Shown: positions 24,249-33,096 of the stretch, one piece after another
Position numbering within the stretch: position 1 is the stretch's first letter
Layout: each line of letters opens with the position of its first letter
NCBI GenBank assembly: GCA_964369805.1
Contig: CAYJFM010000005.1
Span: 1 to 63,813, forward strand
Length of the DNA stretch: 63,813 nt
Source of the DNA: CAYJHC01 sp964369805
GTDB taxonomy: Bacteria; Bacillota; Clostridia; Peptostreptococcales; Anaerovoracaceae
Direction of reading: 5' to 3'
Position numbers and translations under genes: made by a program
The notes under the pieces: generated by a model
What the model saw: the letters and a program-made list of their open reading frames with translations, nothing else
Database searches by the model: none
What the model was told of the DNA's origin: nothing

Positions 24249-25025
24249 TTAAGATTTTTTTTTAGCATATGTTTTTCTATAAAAAAATATGTATAATCCT
24301 ACACAAATGATAAATATTAATAAGCTGAACAATTGGGCCTGCCTAAATGGCCCAAACATGAGGCTGTCTGTTCTCAAACCCTCAACGAAAAAGCGCTCGA
24401 CAGAATAAAGGGCGCCGTATATAAGGACTATTTCTCCTTGGAACTTTCTTCGATTTTCATATAATATAAGCCCAACAAACAGTAAGAGGCACCATATAGA
24501 CTCATACAAAAAAGTAGGGTGAACAAGTTCGCCGTTTATTGGAATTGCCCAAGGTAGATCTGTAGGACCTCCGTGAGCCTCTGAGTTAAAGTAATTACCC
24601 CATCTTCCAATTGCTTGCCCAAGTGCTACTGCTGGTGCGAAGATATCAAGGCAGTTTAAAAAGTTTATCTTATGATATTTACATATGAAAAAAAGTACAA
24701 CTGCACCTAAAATAAGCCCACCATGTATTGCAAGGCCGCCTTCAGTGATGTTTAATATTTTACCGAGATCACCTTTATAGTTATCCCATTGAAAGATTAC
24801 ATAGTATAACCGTGCACCAATAATGCCTCCAAGGATGATACCAATAAACATGTCAAGAGTTTTATCTTGTTCGATTTGGTATTTAGGAGCTCTAATATAA
24901 ATTAGAGTGCAGGCTACAAGAAATGCAGTTGCTATTAATAAGCCATACCATACTACATCTATGCCAAATATAGTAAAGGCTATTGGGTCCGGAGCACTAT
25001 TAAACATTAGAAGCACCATGAACAT
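24249..25025 (-). CDS. lgt: Prolipoprotein diacylglyceryl transferase Lgt
   Basis: A 258-residue membrane enzyme with about seven helices. The Lgt signature GQAIGRWGNYFNSEAHGG is present, with HGG in GGLAIHGGLILG and the C-terminal GLRTDSL. It transfers diacylglycerol from phosphatidylglycerol to the lipobox Cys of prelipoproteins. The start at 25025 overlaps the end of the upstream gene by 26 bases and has no separate binding site, implying translational coupling; an ATG at 25019 is an alternative. Confidence 0.94.
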   Translation of the reverse strand: MFMVLLMFNSAPDPIAFTIFGIDVVWYGLLIATAFLVACTLIYIRAPKYQIEQDKTLDMFIGIILGGIIGARLYYVIFQWDNYKGDLGKILNITEGGLAIHGGLILGAVVLFFICKYHKINFLNCLDIFAPAVALGQAIGRWGNYFNSEAHGGPTDLPWAIPINGELVHPTFLYESIWCLLLFVGLILYENRRKFQGEIVLIYGALYSVERFFVEGLRTDSLMFGPFRQAQLFSLLIFIICVGLYIFFYRKTYAKKKS

Positions 25026-25542
25026 ATGGAAGTATAAGAACTGTTTGAGTTCCGAAGGTGTAAATTACATATACATTTTCGGATTCAGCTGAAGTTTCAC
25101 TAGAAAGTAAATCATTATGTAATGAAACGAATTCTTCTGGTGTAACAACCTTTGAACCAGAATCATCTGAAAACACAACACGAGTTCCTGAATCAATTAT
25201 TATTGGCAAGGCAGTGTTGTTATCAGCTACATAGTAGCCTGCTTCTTCTTCATCACTTTCTACTATGGCTTTTCCATCAGCGACTGCATCGAAAGTCCCT
25301 TCAGTTGCAGTGGTAATTTCTCCTAAAGTTGCGTAAGTTTCTGTAGCACCATCAGTTTTTAACATTTCCATATAGTCGGTGCTTAAATAGTCTACAGTAA
25401 TATCAGGTTCAGTAAGTGTGTTTCCTACTTGATTAGAATTTTCAGTGCTAGCATTGTCACCTGTAAAGACAAAGACATAAACACAAATAAGGCCGATTAC
25501 TAACACTAGCAAAGCTAAGATAACAATTAATTTTTTATTCAT
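25000..25542 (-). CDS. Membrane-anchored extracellular protein of unknown function
   Basis: A 180-residue protein with one N-terminal membrane helix (about 4-28) behind a short basic start (MNKK), then an acidic Ser/Thr-rich extracellular part (about 29-180) without cysteines. No lipobox is present, so it would be anchored by the helix rather than by lipid. It overlaps lgt by 26 bases on the same strand. A leader inverted repeat GCCTATAA/TTATAGGC lies at 25584-25613, and a possible promoter TTGTTA-N18-TATAAT at 25652-25623. No family recognised. Confidence 0.75.
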   Translation of the reverse strand: MNKKLIVILALLVLVIGLICVYVFVFTGDNASTENSNQVGNTLTEPDITVDYLSTDYMEMLKTDGATETYATLGEITTATEGTFDAVADGKAIVESDEEEAGYYVADNNTALPIIIDSGTRVVFSDDSGSKVVTPEEFVSLHNDLLSSETSAESENVYVIYTFGTQTVLILPYVHGASNV

Positions 25543-25583
25543 ATCAAACTCCTATAATAATATAAATATATTTAATGTGTAAA

Positions 25584-25652
25584 GCCTATAATCGAACTTC
25601 AATAGTTATAGGCATATCTGTAATTATACTATGAAAAGCAAGTAATTAACAA
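25584..25652 (-). promoter_or_regulatory. Probable promoter and leader hairpin of the anchored protein-lgt pair
   Basis: Minus strand TTGTTA (25652-25647), 18 bases, TATAAT (25628-25623), followed at once by a perfect inverted repeat GCCTATAA / TTATAGGC (25584-25613) near the expected start; possible operator or mRNA stem. Confidence 0.5.
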
Positions 25653-25730
25653 TACTTTTAGCGAAAAATGAAAGAAGTAGGGTATACTAATTATTGCTAA
25701 GAAAAAATATGATTTTGAAAGGATGAATAT

Positions 25731-26438
25731 ATGAAGTATGAAAAGATTATTGAAGGTAAATTCGTAGAGAGACCAAATAGATTTGTTGCCTTTGTTGAAA
25801 TTGGAGGAACTATTGAAAAGGTTCATGTTAAAAATACAGGAAGATGTAGAGAATTGTTGATAGAGGGTGCAACGGTGTACCTAGAAGACTTTCATGGGAG
25901 AATGGGATCTAGGAAACTAAGGTATTCTTTAGTTGCAGTAAGGAAAAAAGAACTACTTATTAATATGGATTCACAAGCCCCAAACAAAGCAGTGAAAGAA
26001 GGTATTGAGGATGGGAAAATTGTTCTTGAGGGATTAGCCGAACTAGTTGAAATAAAAAGTGAGAAAACATATGGAAATTCTAGGTTTGACTTATTTGTAA
26101 AGGACAAACATGGAAAAGAGGCTTTTATTGAGGTAAAAGGAGTAACTCTTGAATTTAATGGTATCGCAAAGTTCCCAGACGCGCCAACGGAAAGAGGAGT
26201 AAAACATGTAGAAGAATTAATTACTGCGAATAAAGAAGGATATTTGACATATATAGTATTATTAGTACAAATGGAAGGCATGGAGCTTTTTATGCCTAAT
26301 TATGAAACTCACCCAGAGTTTGGAGAAGCGTTGGTAAAGGCAGAAAAACTGGGAACAAAAGTGCTTTGTTATGGAAGTAAGGTAAGGCCAGATAGGATTA
26401 CAGTTGCAAAGCGTATTCCATGTAAGCTAGAAAGTTGA
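25731..26438 (+). CDS. sfsA: SfsA-family protein (sugar fermentation stimulation homologue)
   Basis: A 235-residue protein of full SfsA length. An N-terminal OB-like part (KIIEGKFVERPNRFVAFVEIGG, of which VERPNRF is diagnostic) precedes a restriction-endonuclease-like fold with YGNSRFDLFVKD and EVKGVTLE. E. coli SfsA was named for effects on maltose genes, and the molecular role remains unclear; nuclease-like activity is suggested by the fold. GAAAGGA precedes the ATG. It stands alone, ending at a terminator (26485-26523). Confidence 0.93.
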   Translation: MKYEKIIEGKFVERPNRFVAFVEIGGTIEKVHVKNTGRCRELLIEGATVYLEDFHGRMGSRKLRYSLVAVRKKELLINMDSQAPNKAVKEGIEDGKIVLEGLAELVEIKSEKTYGNSRFDLFVKDKHGKEAFIEVKGVTLEFNGIAKFPDAPTERGVKHVEELITANKEGYLTYIVLLVQMEGMELFMPNYETHPEFGEALVKAEKLGTKVLCYGSKVRPDRITVAKRIPCKLES

Positions 26439-26484
26439 AGTTGGAAACCTACCACAATATGCCACAAAACCAAAAAAATCAAAG

Positions 26485-26523
26485 AAAAAGATGCAAAAAA
26501 ATAAATTATGCGTCTTTTTTTTT
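26485..26523 (+). terminator. Terminator after sfsA
   Basis: AAAAAGATGCA (26485-26495) and TGCGTCTTTTT (26509-26519) pair with one G-U, followed by a long T run. Confidence 0.85.
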
Positions 26524-26580
26524 ATGCGCTTAATTCAGTAAAATGAAATAGAAATAACAGCCTTATCTATATATAGTTGC

Positions 26581-26608
26581 TTCACAAAGAACATATACTA
26601 GATATAAT
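26581..26608 (+). promoter_or_regulatory. Probable promoter of the mraZ (division and cell wall) cluster
   Basis: TTCACA (26581-26586), 16 bases, TATAAT (26603-26608) within the 335-base gap before mraZ. MraZ normally binds repeats of GTGGGA-like words in its own promoter; a single GTGGGA is at 26717-26722 and TGGGAG at 26762-26767, so autoregulation is plausible but weakly supported here. Nothing else is seen in the gap. Confidence 0.55.
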
Positions 26609-26773
26609 ACTATCTGCAAAAACAAAGGAAAGTACAACTGAGTAAAAGAGAGAATGGGGTAGATAAACCCAAAAAAAGAGAAAAAAATATTGAAATTGAG
26701 AAAAAAATGGTATAAAGTGGGATTATGATAATTTGTATAAAGTAGGTAGAGTTTAAGTTGATGGGAGAAGAGT

Positions 26774-27205
26774 ATGTTGACTGGCAGCCACCACAACTCC
26801 ATAGACGCAAAGTATAGAATGGTAATTCCCGCAAAGTTTAGGGAAGTACTAGGTTCTAAGTGCGTATTAACTAAAAGTGCTGATGAATGCTTACAACTAC
26901 TATCCATTGAACAATGGCAAGAACTTGAATACAAATTAAAAAAACTACCGACAGGGTCAAACAGAAATGCAAGAAGATTTCAAAGATTATTTACTGAATT
27001 TGTAACAGAGCTTGAAATTGATAAGCAAGGAAGAATTACTTTACCTCAATTACATAGAGAGTTTGCAGGGATTGAAAAAGATATAATTGTAGTTGGTTGC
27101 TTTGACAGAATTGAAGTTTGGGGTAAGGAAAGAAAAGAAGCCTTCGAAGATGAGGCTCCAAGCTTAGAAGAACTTGAAAGTGAAATGGTGCAATATGGAA
27201 TTTAA
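26774..27205 (+). CDS. mraZ: MraZ, transcriptional regulator of the division cluster
   Basis: A 143-residue protein with the two AbrB-like repeats of MraZ: the first begins LTGSHHNSIDAKYRMVIPAKFR, the second has EIDKQGRITLPQLHREFAG, each carrying the DxxxR motif. It forms ring oligomers that bind DNA at the cluster promoter. GGGAGAAG precedes the ATG. The coding region overlaps rsmH by 11 bases, the common arrangement in Firmicutes. Confidence 0.95.
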   Translation: MLTGSHHNSIDAKYRMVIPAKFREVLGSKCVLTKSADECLQLLSIEQWQELEYKLKKLPTGSNRNARRFQRLFTEFVTELEIDKQGRITLPQLHREFAGIEKDIIVVGCFDRIEVWGKERKEAFEDEAPSLEELESEMVQYGI

Positions 27206-28130
27206 TCATACATCAGTGCTACTCAATGAATGTATTGAGGCACTAAATATAAAAAGTGATGGACTATATGTAGATGGGACATTAGGTGGCGGAGGCCACA
27301 GCAAAGAAATTTGTAAACACCTTGATGAAAATGGAATCCTTTTTGGAGTAGATAGAGATAGTGATGCTCTTGAGGCTGCAAGTAAGGTTCTAGAAGATCA
27401 AAGTTGTAATATAGAGTTTATTCAGAGTAATTACTCTGATATAAAAAATATTATGTCAATTAAGGGTGCAATGTGTATAAATGGAGGGTTATTGGATCTA
27501 GGTGTCTCCTCATTTCAACTAGATAATAACTCAAGAGGCTTTTCGTACATGCACAGTGCACCTTTGGACATGAGAATGTGTCAAACGGACGCTTTAACTG
27601 CTGAAGATGTGATAAACACATATAGTGAAGCAGACCTTACAAGAATAATAAGGCTTTACGGGGAAGAAAAATGGGCAAGTAGAATTAGCAAATTTATTGT
27701 TAAACGTAGAGAAGAAGAGCCAATAAAAGACACTGGTACCTTAGTTGAAATAATAAAAGCGGCAATTCCATCGTCGGCAAGAAGAGATGGGCCGCATCCA
27801 GCTAAGCGAACATTTCAAGCAATTAGAATAGAGGTGAATGATGAGCTAGGACAACTTGAAAGGGCGGTATCGGACTTTTTAGACGTATTAGCGCCTGGAG
27901 GAAGATTGGCAATCATTACTTTTCATTCACTAGAAGATAGAATAGTAAAAGAAATTTTTAATCAAAGAGTAAACCCCTGCACTTGTCCACCTGAACTTCC
28001 AATGTGTGCGTGTGGGAAAGTTGCAGATATAAAGAAGATAACCAAAAAACCGATTGTGCCTTCAAAAGAAGAGCTAGAAAGCAACCCGAGGGCAAGGAGC
28101 GCTAAGTTGAGAGTTGCGGAAAAATTGTAA
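27195..28130 (+). CDS. rsmH: 16S rRNA (cytosine-1402-N4)-methyltransferase RsmH
   Basis: A 311-residue methyltransferase when read from ATG at 27195 (MEFNHTSVLLNECIEAL), the family's usual start; a longer reading from TTG at 27174 has no support. The SAM-binding motif is DGTLGGGGHS, followed by GVDRDSDAL and LLDLGVSSFQLD; the C-terminal part has ITFHSLEDRIVK. It methylates C1402 of 16S rRNA together with RsmI. The start lies within the end of mraZ. Confidence 0.95.
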   Translation: MEFNHTSVLLNECIEALNIKSDGLYVDGTLGGGGHSKEICKHLDENGILFGVDRDSDALEAASKVLEDQSCNIEFIQSNYSDIKNIMSIKGAMCINGGLLDLGVSSFQLDNNSRGFSYMHSAPLDMRMCQTDALTAEDVINTYSEADLTRIIRLYGEEKWASRISKFIVKRREEEPIKDTGTLVEIIKAAIPSSARRDGPHPAKRTFQAIRIEVNDELGQLERAVSDFLDVLAPGGRLAIITFHSLEDRIVKEIFNQRVNPCTCPPELPMCACGKVADIKKITKKPIVPSKEELESNPRARSAKLRVAEKL

Positions 28131-28164
28131 ATTTGATGTATATATATGTGGAAGGGAGCGAAAC

Positions 28165-28599
28165 GTGGGAGAAGCAATAAGAGAATATGATAATAGAGAA
28201 CTTGCAGTGCCAAGGCGGCAAAGGAACCCTTATGAGAGTAGAAATATAAATGTCAAGCCAAAGCAACCTAAAAATGAATCTAAGAAGAGCCAAATTTCAG
28301 CAGTTGAAAAGAATAAGACTATTGCAGCAATAGTAATGGTTGGAATTATCTCGGTAGGGTTGGTACTGTTTGCAGTTTACACTTCTGCTGTTGCGTTTGA
28401 AACAGAAAAAATAAAACAAGAAAATGCAGTTTTGCAAGGAGAAATTGATTATTTAATAGTACAACTAGAATCTGAAAATAATGTGAAAAAAATTGAAAAT
28501 TATGCCTTAGGAGAACTAGGAATGGTATACCCAGAAGATAATCAGCGAATAAGGTTGACAGGGGAAAGTGAGCCTTTAGTAGAAGCAGCTGAGAAATAA
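28165..28599 (+). CDS. ftsL: FtsL-like division protein
   Basis: A 144-residue bitopic protein read from GTG at 28165, behind GAAGGGAG; the longer frame from 28114 overlaps rsmH without a binding site. A basic cytoplasmic part (1-50), one helix (about 51-74), then a heptad-rich segment (75-115) and the YALGELGMVYP motif seen at the C-terminus of Firmicute FtsL proteins. It should bridge the divisome with FtsQ/DivIB and FtsB/DivIC. Identification rests on position and architecture. Confidence 0.85.
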   Translation: MGEAIREYDNRELAVPRRQRNPYESRNINVKPKQPKNESKKSQISAVEKNKTIAAIVMVGIISVGLVLFAVYTSAVAFETEKIKQENAVLQGEIDYLIVQLESENNVKKIENYALGELGMVYPEDNQRIRLTGESEPLVEAAEK

Positions 28600-28607
28600 A
28601 GGAGACG

Positions 28608-28640
28608 AAAGTTAGACTATGAAATAAGTCTAACTTTTCT
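28608..28640 (+). terminator. Hairpin between ftsL and the PBP gene
   Basis: AAAGTTAGACT (28608-28618) and AGTCTAACTTT (28627-28637) followed by TCTTAATTTT. A partial terminator; promoter-like TATAAT words follow (near 28662 and 28694), suggesting separate control of the PBP gene. Confidence 0.7.
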
Positions 28641-28713
28641 TAATTTTATCACATTGATAGTGTATAATAATAACGGAAATACTATGTTTTATAATATTCC
28701 GCGGAGGTACTAA

Positions 28714-30708
28714 ATGAAAACTAAAATAGTGAAGACTAACACGATAAACAAGCAGAGGGCGCTGTGGTTATTTGTGGCATTTATAATAATAATGTTGCTT
28801 CTTTCCTTTAGAGTAGGATGGCATCAAATTGTTAAAGCTGATGAATATAACACGATGGCATTGAGTCAACAAAAAGATGACGCTTCTTTAACAGCAGAGA
28901 GAGGCGATATTTTAGATAGGAACGGTAAGGAATTAGGCAAAAACTCTTTAGATTATACAGTTTGGGCATCAGAGTTATACATGACTGATACAGAAGCCAG
29001 AGTGGAACTTTATGATGAAAATTTAGAGAAGTTAGGAGAATTAATAGGTGCTGATTCTGAAGAGTTAAAAGAAACACTTGCGAAATCTCCTGACCAAACT
29101 ATTCCAATAAGCAAGGGTCATACGAAGGAAGAAGGAGAAGCTATTGAAGCAGCAGGAATACCAGGAGTTTCTGTTAGTTCTGAATCTGTAAGGGTATACC
29201 CTCTTGGAAATTTTGCTTCTCAGATAATTGGAAGTGTAACAGATGATGGAAAAGGATTATCAGGAATAGAAAATGAATATAACGACATACTTAGTGGAAC
29301 AGATGGTAGATGGGTAAAAGAAACAGATAATAATGGAAATGAGCTGGCTTTTGGGACAGATATGTACTATCCCTCGGTAGCCGGATCTGATGTTGTACTG
29401 ACAATTGATCAAGCTATTCAGTATTATGCAGAGGATGTAGTTAATAGAGCCTATGAAGAACATGACTCTGAAGAAATTTCAGCTATTGTTATGGATGTAG
29501 AAACAGGAGAAATTTTAGCAGCTGCAACTGCACCTTCCTTTGATCCTAACAACTCAAGAGAACCTGCGGACCCAGATGAATTAAAAACCTATAATACTCT
29601 AGACAGTGAAGAACAAATGGATTATTTAAATCAAATGTGGAGTAGCCCTATTTTTAATGACAGTTATGAACCAGGGTCTACATTTAAGTTGTTAACAGTT
29701 GCTATGGCTTTGGAAGAAGAGGAAGCAAATTTAAATAGTACATTCACATGTACAGGTTCTACAACAGTTGCAGACGCAACAATACATTGCACTGGTAATC
29801 ATGGGACACAGACATTAACAGAAGCAGTTTCTAATTCATGTAACCCTGCTATGGTAACTTTAGCCACAGAAACAGGAATAGAAAAATTCTATAATTATTT
29901 AGATTTATTTGGCATTACAGAACTTACAGGGGTTGACTACCCTGGAGAAACTAGTTCTATTATGCAGGCGGAGGAATATGCAGGTCCAGTGGGTATAGCG
30001 ACAATAGGCTTTGGCCAGGGTATCTCAACAACCCCAATCCAGCTATTGACAGCTGTAGCTTCACTTGGAAATGATGGAAACTTAATGCAGCCGATGCTAG
30101 TGAAAGAGATAGTAAATGCTGACGGTGAAGTGACAGAGATTGAACCTAATGTTGTCAGGAAAACTGTGTCTGAGGAAACAGCAAATCAAGTAAAAGAAAT
30201 AATGACTGGAGTAGTTGAAGAGGGGACCGGTAGTGGCGCTAAAATTCCAGGATATGAAATAGGGGGGAAAACTGCGACTGCAGAGATAGTAGTAGATGGG
30301 GAATATACCAATGAATATGTAACATCTTTTATTTCAATGGTACCAATGGATGACCCTCAAATTGCTATTATGTTTATAAACAACCAAGCGAAAAAGGGAG
30401 GAACCTACTCTAGTACAACTGCTGTAAAATGGGCAAAAGAACTTATGGAAAATACTATTAGATACTTAGACATTGAGCCATCTGATTCTGAAGCATACGA
30501 AAGTGAAGAAGAAAAAGAAATGGTTAAGGTTCCGAACTTAGTGGGGAAAAGTGAAGAAGAGGCTAAAAAAATGTTAGATGCTGCAGGGTTAAAGTACAAT
30601 ATTTCCCCAGAAAGTATTGTAGGAACAAACTTTACAGTTAAAGGTCAATACCCTACATCAGGGGAAAGTGTTGAAAAAGGCGGAACTGTGTATATTTATA
30701 AGGACTAA
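28714..30708 (+). CDS. Class B penicillin-binding protein with PASTA domain (SpoVD/FtsI type)
   Basis: A 664-residue transpeptidase: membrane helix (about 15-35), dimerisation domain (starting AERGDILDRNGKELG), transpeptidase domain with active serine 322 in STFK, SCN at 375-377 and GGKTATAE at 517-524, and one C-terminal PASTA domain (603-664, VKVPNLVGKSEEEA). The third catalytic motif is KTA in place of the usual KTG. It is the only PBP in the cluster, so it may serve both vegetative division and spore cortex formation; the sequence cannot decide. CGGAGG precedes the ATG. Confidence 0.92.
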   Translation: MKTKIVKTNTINKQRALWLFVAFIIIMLLLSFRVGWHQIVKADEYNTMALSQQKDDASLTAERGDILDRNGKELGKNSLDYTVWASELYMTDTEARVELYDENLEKLGELIGADSEELKETLAKSPDQTIPISKGHTKEEGEAIEAAGIPGVSVSSESVRVYPLGNFASQIIGSVTDDGKGLSGIENEYNDILSGTDGRWVKETDNNGNELAFGTDMYYPSVAGSDVVLTIDQAIQYYAEDVVNRAYEEHDSEEISAIVMDVETGEILAAATAPSFDPNNSREPADPDELKTYNTLDSEEQMDYLNQMWSSPIFNDSYEPGSTFKLLTVAMALEEEEANLNSTFTCTGSTTVADATIHCTGNHGTQTLTEAVSNSCNPAMVTLATETGIEKFYNYLDLFGITELTGVDYPGETSSIMQAEEYAGPVGIATIGFGQGISTTPIQLLTAVASLGNDGNLMQPMLVKEIVNADGEVTEIEPNVVRKTVSEETANQVKEIMTGVVEEGTGSGAKIPGYEIGGKTATAEIVVDGEYTNEYVTSFISMVPMDDPQIAIMFINNQAKKGGTYSSTTAVKWAKELMENTIRYLDIEPSDSEAYESEEEKEMVKVPNLVGKSEEEAKKMLDAAGLKYNISPESIVGTNFTVKGQYPTSGESVEKGGTVYIYKD

Positions 30709-30712
30709 AGAT

Positions 30713-32125
30713 ATGAAAAAATTAACAATAAAAGAAGTTGTGGAAGCTACAAAGGGAAAACTACTTACAGGAAATAAGGATGATGTAGTTGGTAATGTTT
30801 CTCGGGATTCACGTGAAGTAACTATAGACACATTATTCTTCTTTCTAATTGGGGAAAGTCAAGACGGGCATAAATTTTCGGATGAAGTTATTGCTAAGGG
30901 AGTGAGGAGTTTGGTTATTTCTAGTATGGAATGCTGGAAAAGTTTGGAGAAATCCCCTCTAATTAAAGACCTTAATGTGATTTTTGTAGAGGATACGGCA
31001 AAAGCACTACAGGATATGGCGAAATACTATTTGAGGTTAATTGCACCAAAGGTAATTGGAATAACGGGCAGTGTAGGAAAGACATCCACTAAAGATATGG
31101 CTTTTGCAATATGTCAAAGCAAATATAAAACTGGAGGTACAAAAGGCAATTATAATAATGAAATAGGGATGCCGCTAACAATACTAAGTCTAGAAGAAGA
31201 TTGCCAAGTTGCAGTACTTGAAATGGGAATGGGAAATAGAGGAGAAATAGAAGTTTTAGCTCAAATTGCAGAACCTAATATTGGAATCATTACCAATGTG
31301 GGAACCTCTCACATTGAAAAGCTAGGAAGTATAAGGGAAATATATAATGAGAAAATGGATATTGCCTCTCAATTTAAGTCGGAGGATGTTCTGATTTATC
31401 CTCCTGATGGAGAGTATTTAATTGAAAAAGAAGAGAACTATAATAAAGTGTACGTTAAAAGTAACGCCGGCGAACCTTCTGACTTAATAATAAAAAACAT
31501 TGTTGACAAAGGAGAGGAAGGAATAGAGTTTCTTGCAGAGTATATGGGAGAAAGTGAACTTTTTTTCGTGCCGCTTATGGGGAAACATAATGGGATAAAT
31601 TGTGGACTAGCGATAGCAGCAGGATTGAAAATTGGGATAAGCCTAAAAGAAGCTAAAGAAGCTATAAAAACTGTAGAGATTACTAAAGGACGGCTAACTT
31701 TAAAAGAAGTAAGTGGATATAAAGTTATTGATGATGCTTATAATGCTAGCCCAACATCAATGATGGCAGCAATCGATATCCTTTCGGATCTAAAAGAAGA
31801 GGGAAATAAAATTTTGTTTTTAGGAGATATTTTGGAAATGGGGGAATTTGCTCCAAAATACCACTATAAAGTTGGTGAATATTGTAAAGGGAAGAACATT
31901 GACACATTAATTACAGTAGGCGTAAATGCTAAGGAAATATATAAGGGTGCAATTTCTGAGGATAAAACTATTGCAGAAACTCCAGCTAGAGTTATACACT
32001 ACAATAACAATAGTGAAGTAATTGCTGACTTAGAAAATATAATAAAAAAAGGAGATACATTATTATTCAAGGGCTCAAGGGGAGTGAGGCTTGAAGAAAT
32101 TATTAATAGTATTAAAGGGGAATAG
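30713..32125 (+). CDS. murF: UDP-MurNAc-tripeptide--D-Ala-D-Ala ligase MurF
   Basis: A 470-residue Mur ligase from ATG at 30713 (MKKLTIKEVVEATKGKLL); an earlier start at 30668 would lie inside the PBP gene. ATP-binding GITGSVGKTSTKDM, substrate loop YNNEIGMPLT, and the C-terminal VIDDAYNASPTSM are MurF hallmarks. It adds D-Ala-D-Ala to complete the pentapeptide precursor in the cytosol. murE, which normally precedes it, is missing. mraY follows eight bases after the stop. Confidence 0.95.
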   Translation: MKKLTIKEVVEATKGKLLTGNKDDVVGNVSRDSREVTIDTLFFFLIGESQDGHKFSDEVIAKGVRSLVISSMECWKSLEKSPLIKDLNVIFVEDTAKALQDMAKYYLRLIAPKVIGITGSVGKTSTKDMAFAICQSKYKTGGTKGNYNNEIGMPLTILSLEEDCQVAVLEMGMGNRGEIEVLAQIAEPNIGIITNVGTSHIEKLGSIREIYNEKMDIASQFKSEDVLIYPPDGEYLIEKEENYNKVYVKSNAGEPSDLIIKNIVDKGEEGIEFLAEYMGESELFFVPLMGKHNGINCGLAIAAGLKIGISLKEAKEAIKTVEITKGRLTLKEVSGYKVIDDAYNASPTSMMAAIDILSDLKEEGNKILFLGDILEMGEFAPKYHYKVGEYCKGKNIDTLITVGVNAKEIYKGAISEDKTIAETPARVIHYNNNSEVIADLENIIKKGDTLLFKGSRGVRLEEIINSIKGE

Positions 32126-32133
32126 AGGATAAA

Positions 32134-33096
32134 ATGTTATACGGAAATTTGATTTTGATTGGAGTTTTGGGGTTATTAGCGGGACTAGTATTAACGTCTA
32201 CCTTAATTCCTATAATAAAAAATAAGCAAGCTGGGCAAAATATTAGAGCAGAAGGACCAAAGTCACACTTGTCAAAAAGTGGTACGCCTAGTATGGGAGG
32301 GATAGCTATAGTAATAGCTACTGTGATCGCTGCAGGCATCGGAGGTTTTGTATCTATGGATACGGTGGTGCTGGCAATTGGATTTTTAGGATTTGCATTA
32401 ATTGGATTTTTAGATGACTACCTTAAAGTAATTAAAAAGGTGAATTTAGGATTGAGAGCTTACCAAAAGTTTGGGTTGCAAACTATAGTGTCAGCTGTAA
32501 TTGCAGTCTATATTGGATACTTTAGTGGAATTGGAACTGAAACATTTATTCCATTTGCAAAAATATATGTAGATCTCGGTATTTTATATGTACCATTTAT
32601 AATGTTCACAATCCTTGCTATTGTAAATGCGGTTAACCTAACAGACGGCCTAGATGGTCTAGCTTCAGGAGTAACAATTATGGTTAGCCTTTTTATTGCG
32701 ATAGCAGCTATGGTGTATAATTCAGACTCCGCATCAGTAGCATCAATTGCAATGACAGGAGCCTTATTAGGATTTTTAGCTTTTAATAAGAATCCGGCGA
32801 AGATATTTATGGGAGATACAGGTTCCCTTGCTATTGGAGGCATGATAGTAACAGCAGCGGTTGTTATGAAGATGCCATTGATTCTTCCTATTATAGGAAT
32901 AGTATATTTGATGGAAGCGTTATCTGTAGTATTACAAGTTGGGTATTTTAAAATTTCTGGAGGAAAGAGAATATTTAAAATGTCACCACTTCATCACCAT
33001 TTTGAACTTTGTGGAATGAAAGAGAAAAAGGTAGTTTTAATGTTTTGGGCTATTACAGCTCTAGCATGTGGAATTGGAATATTTGGAGTGTTTTAA
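32134..33096 (+). CDS. mraY: Phospho-MurNAc-pentapeptide transferase MraY
   Basis: A 320-residue, ten-helix enzyme that forms lipid I. Conserved motifs: DDYLK after the third helix, NLTDGLDGLASG, MGDTGSLAIGG and the HHHFE motif near the C-terminus (MSPLHHHFELCG). All catalytic aspartates are visible. Its TAA shares a base with the ATG of murD. Confidence 0.96.
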   Translation: MLYGNLILIGVLGLLAGLVLTSTLIPIIKNKQAGQNIRAEGPKSHLSKSGTPSMGGIAIVIATVIAAGIGGFVSMDTVVLAIGFLGFALIGFLDDYLKVIKKVNLGLRAYQKFGLQTIVSAVIAVYIGYFSGIGTETFIPFAKIYVDLGILYVPFIMFTILAIVNAVNLTDGLDGLASGVTIMVSLFIAIAAMVYNSDSASVASIAMTGALLGFLAFNKNPAKIFMGDTGSLAIGGMIVTAAVVMKMPLILPIIGIVYLMEALSVVLQVGYFKISGGKRIFKMSPLHHHFELCGMKEKKVVLMFWAITALACGIGIFGVF

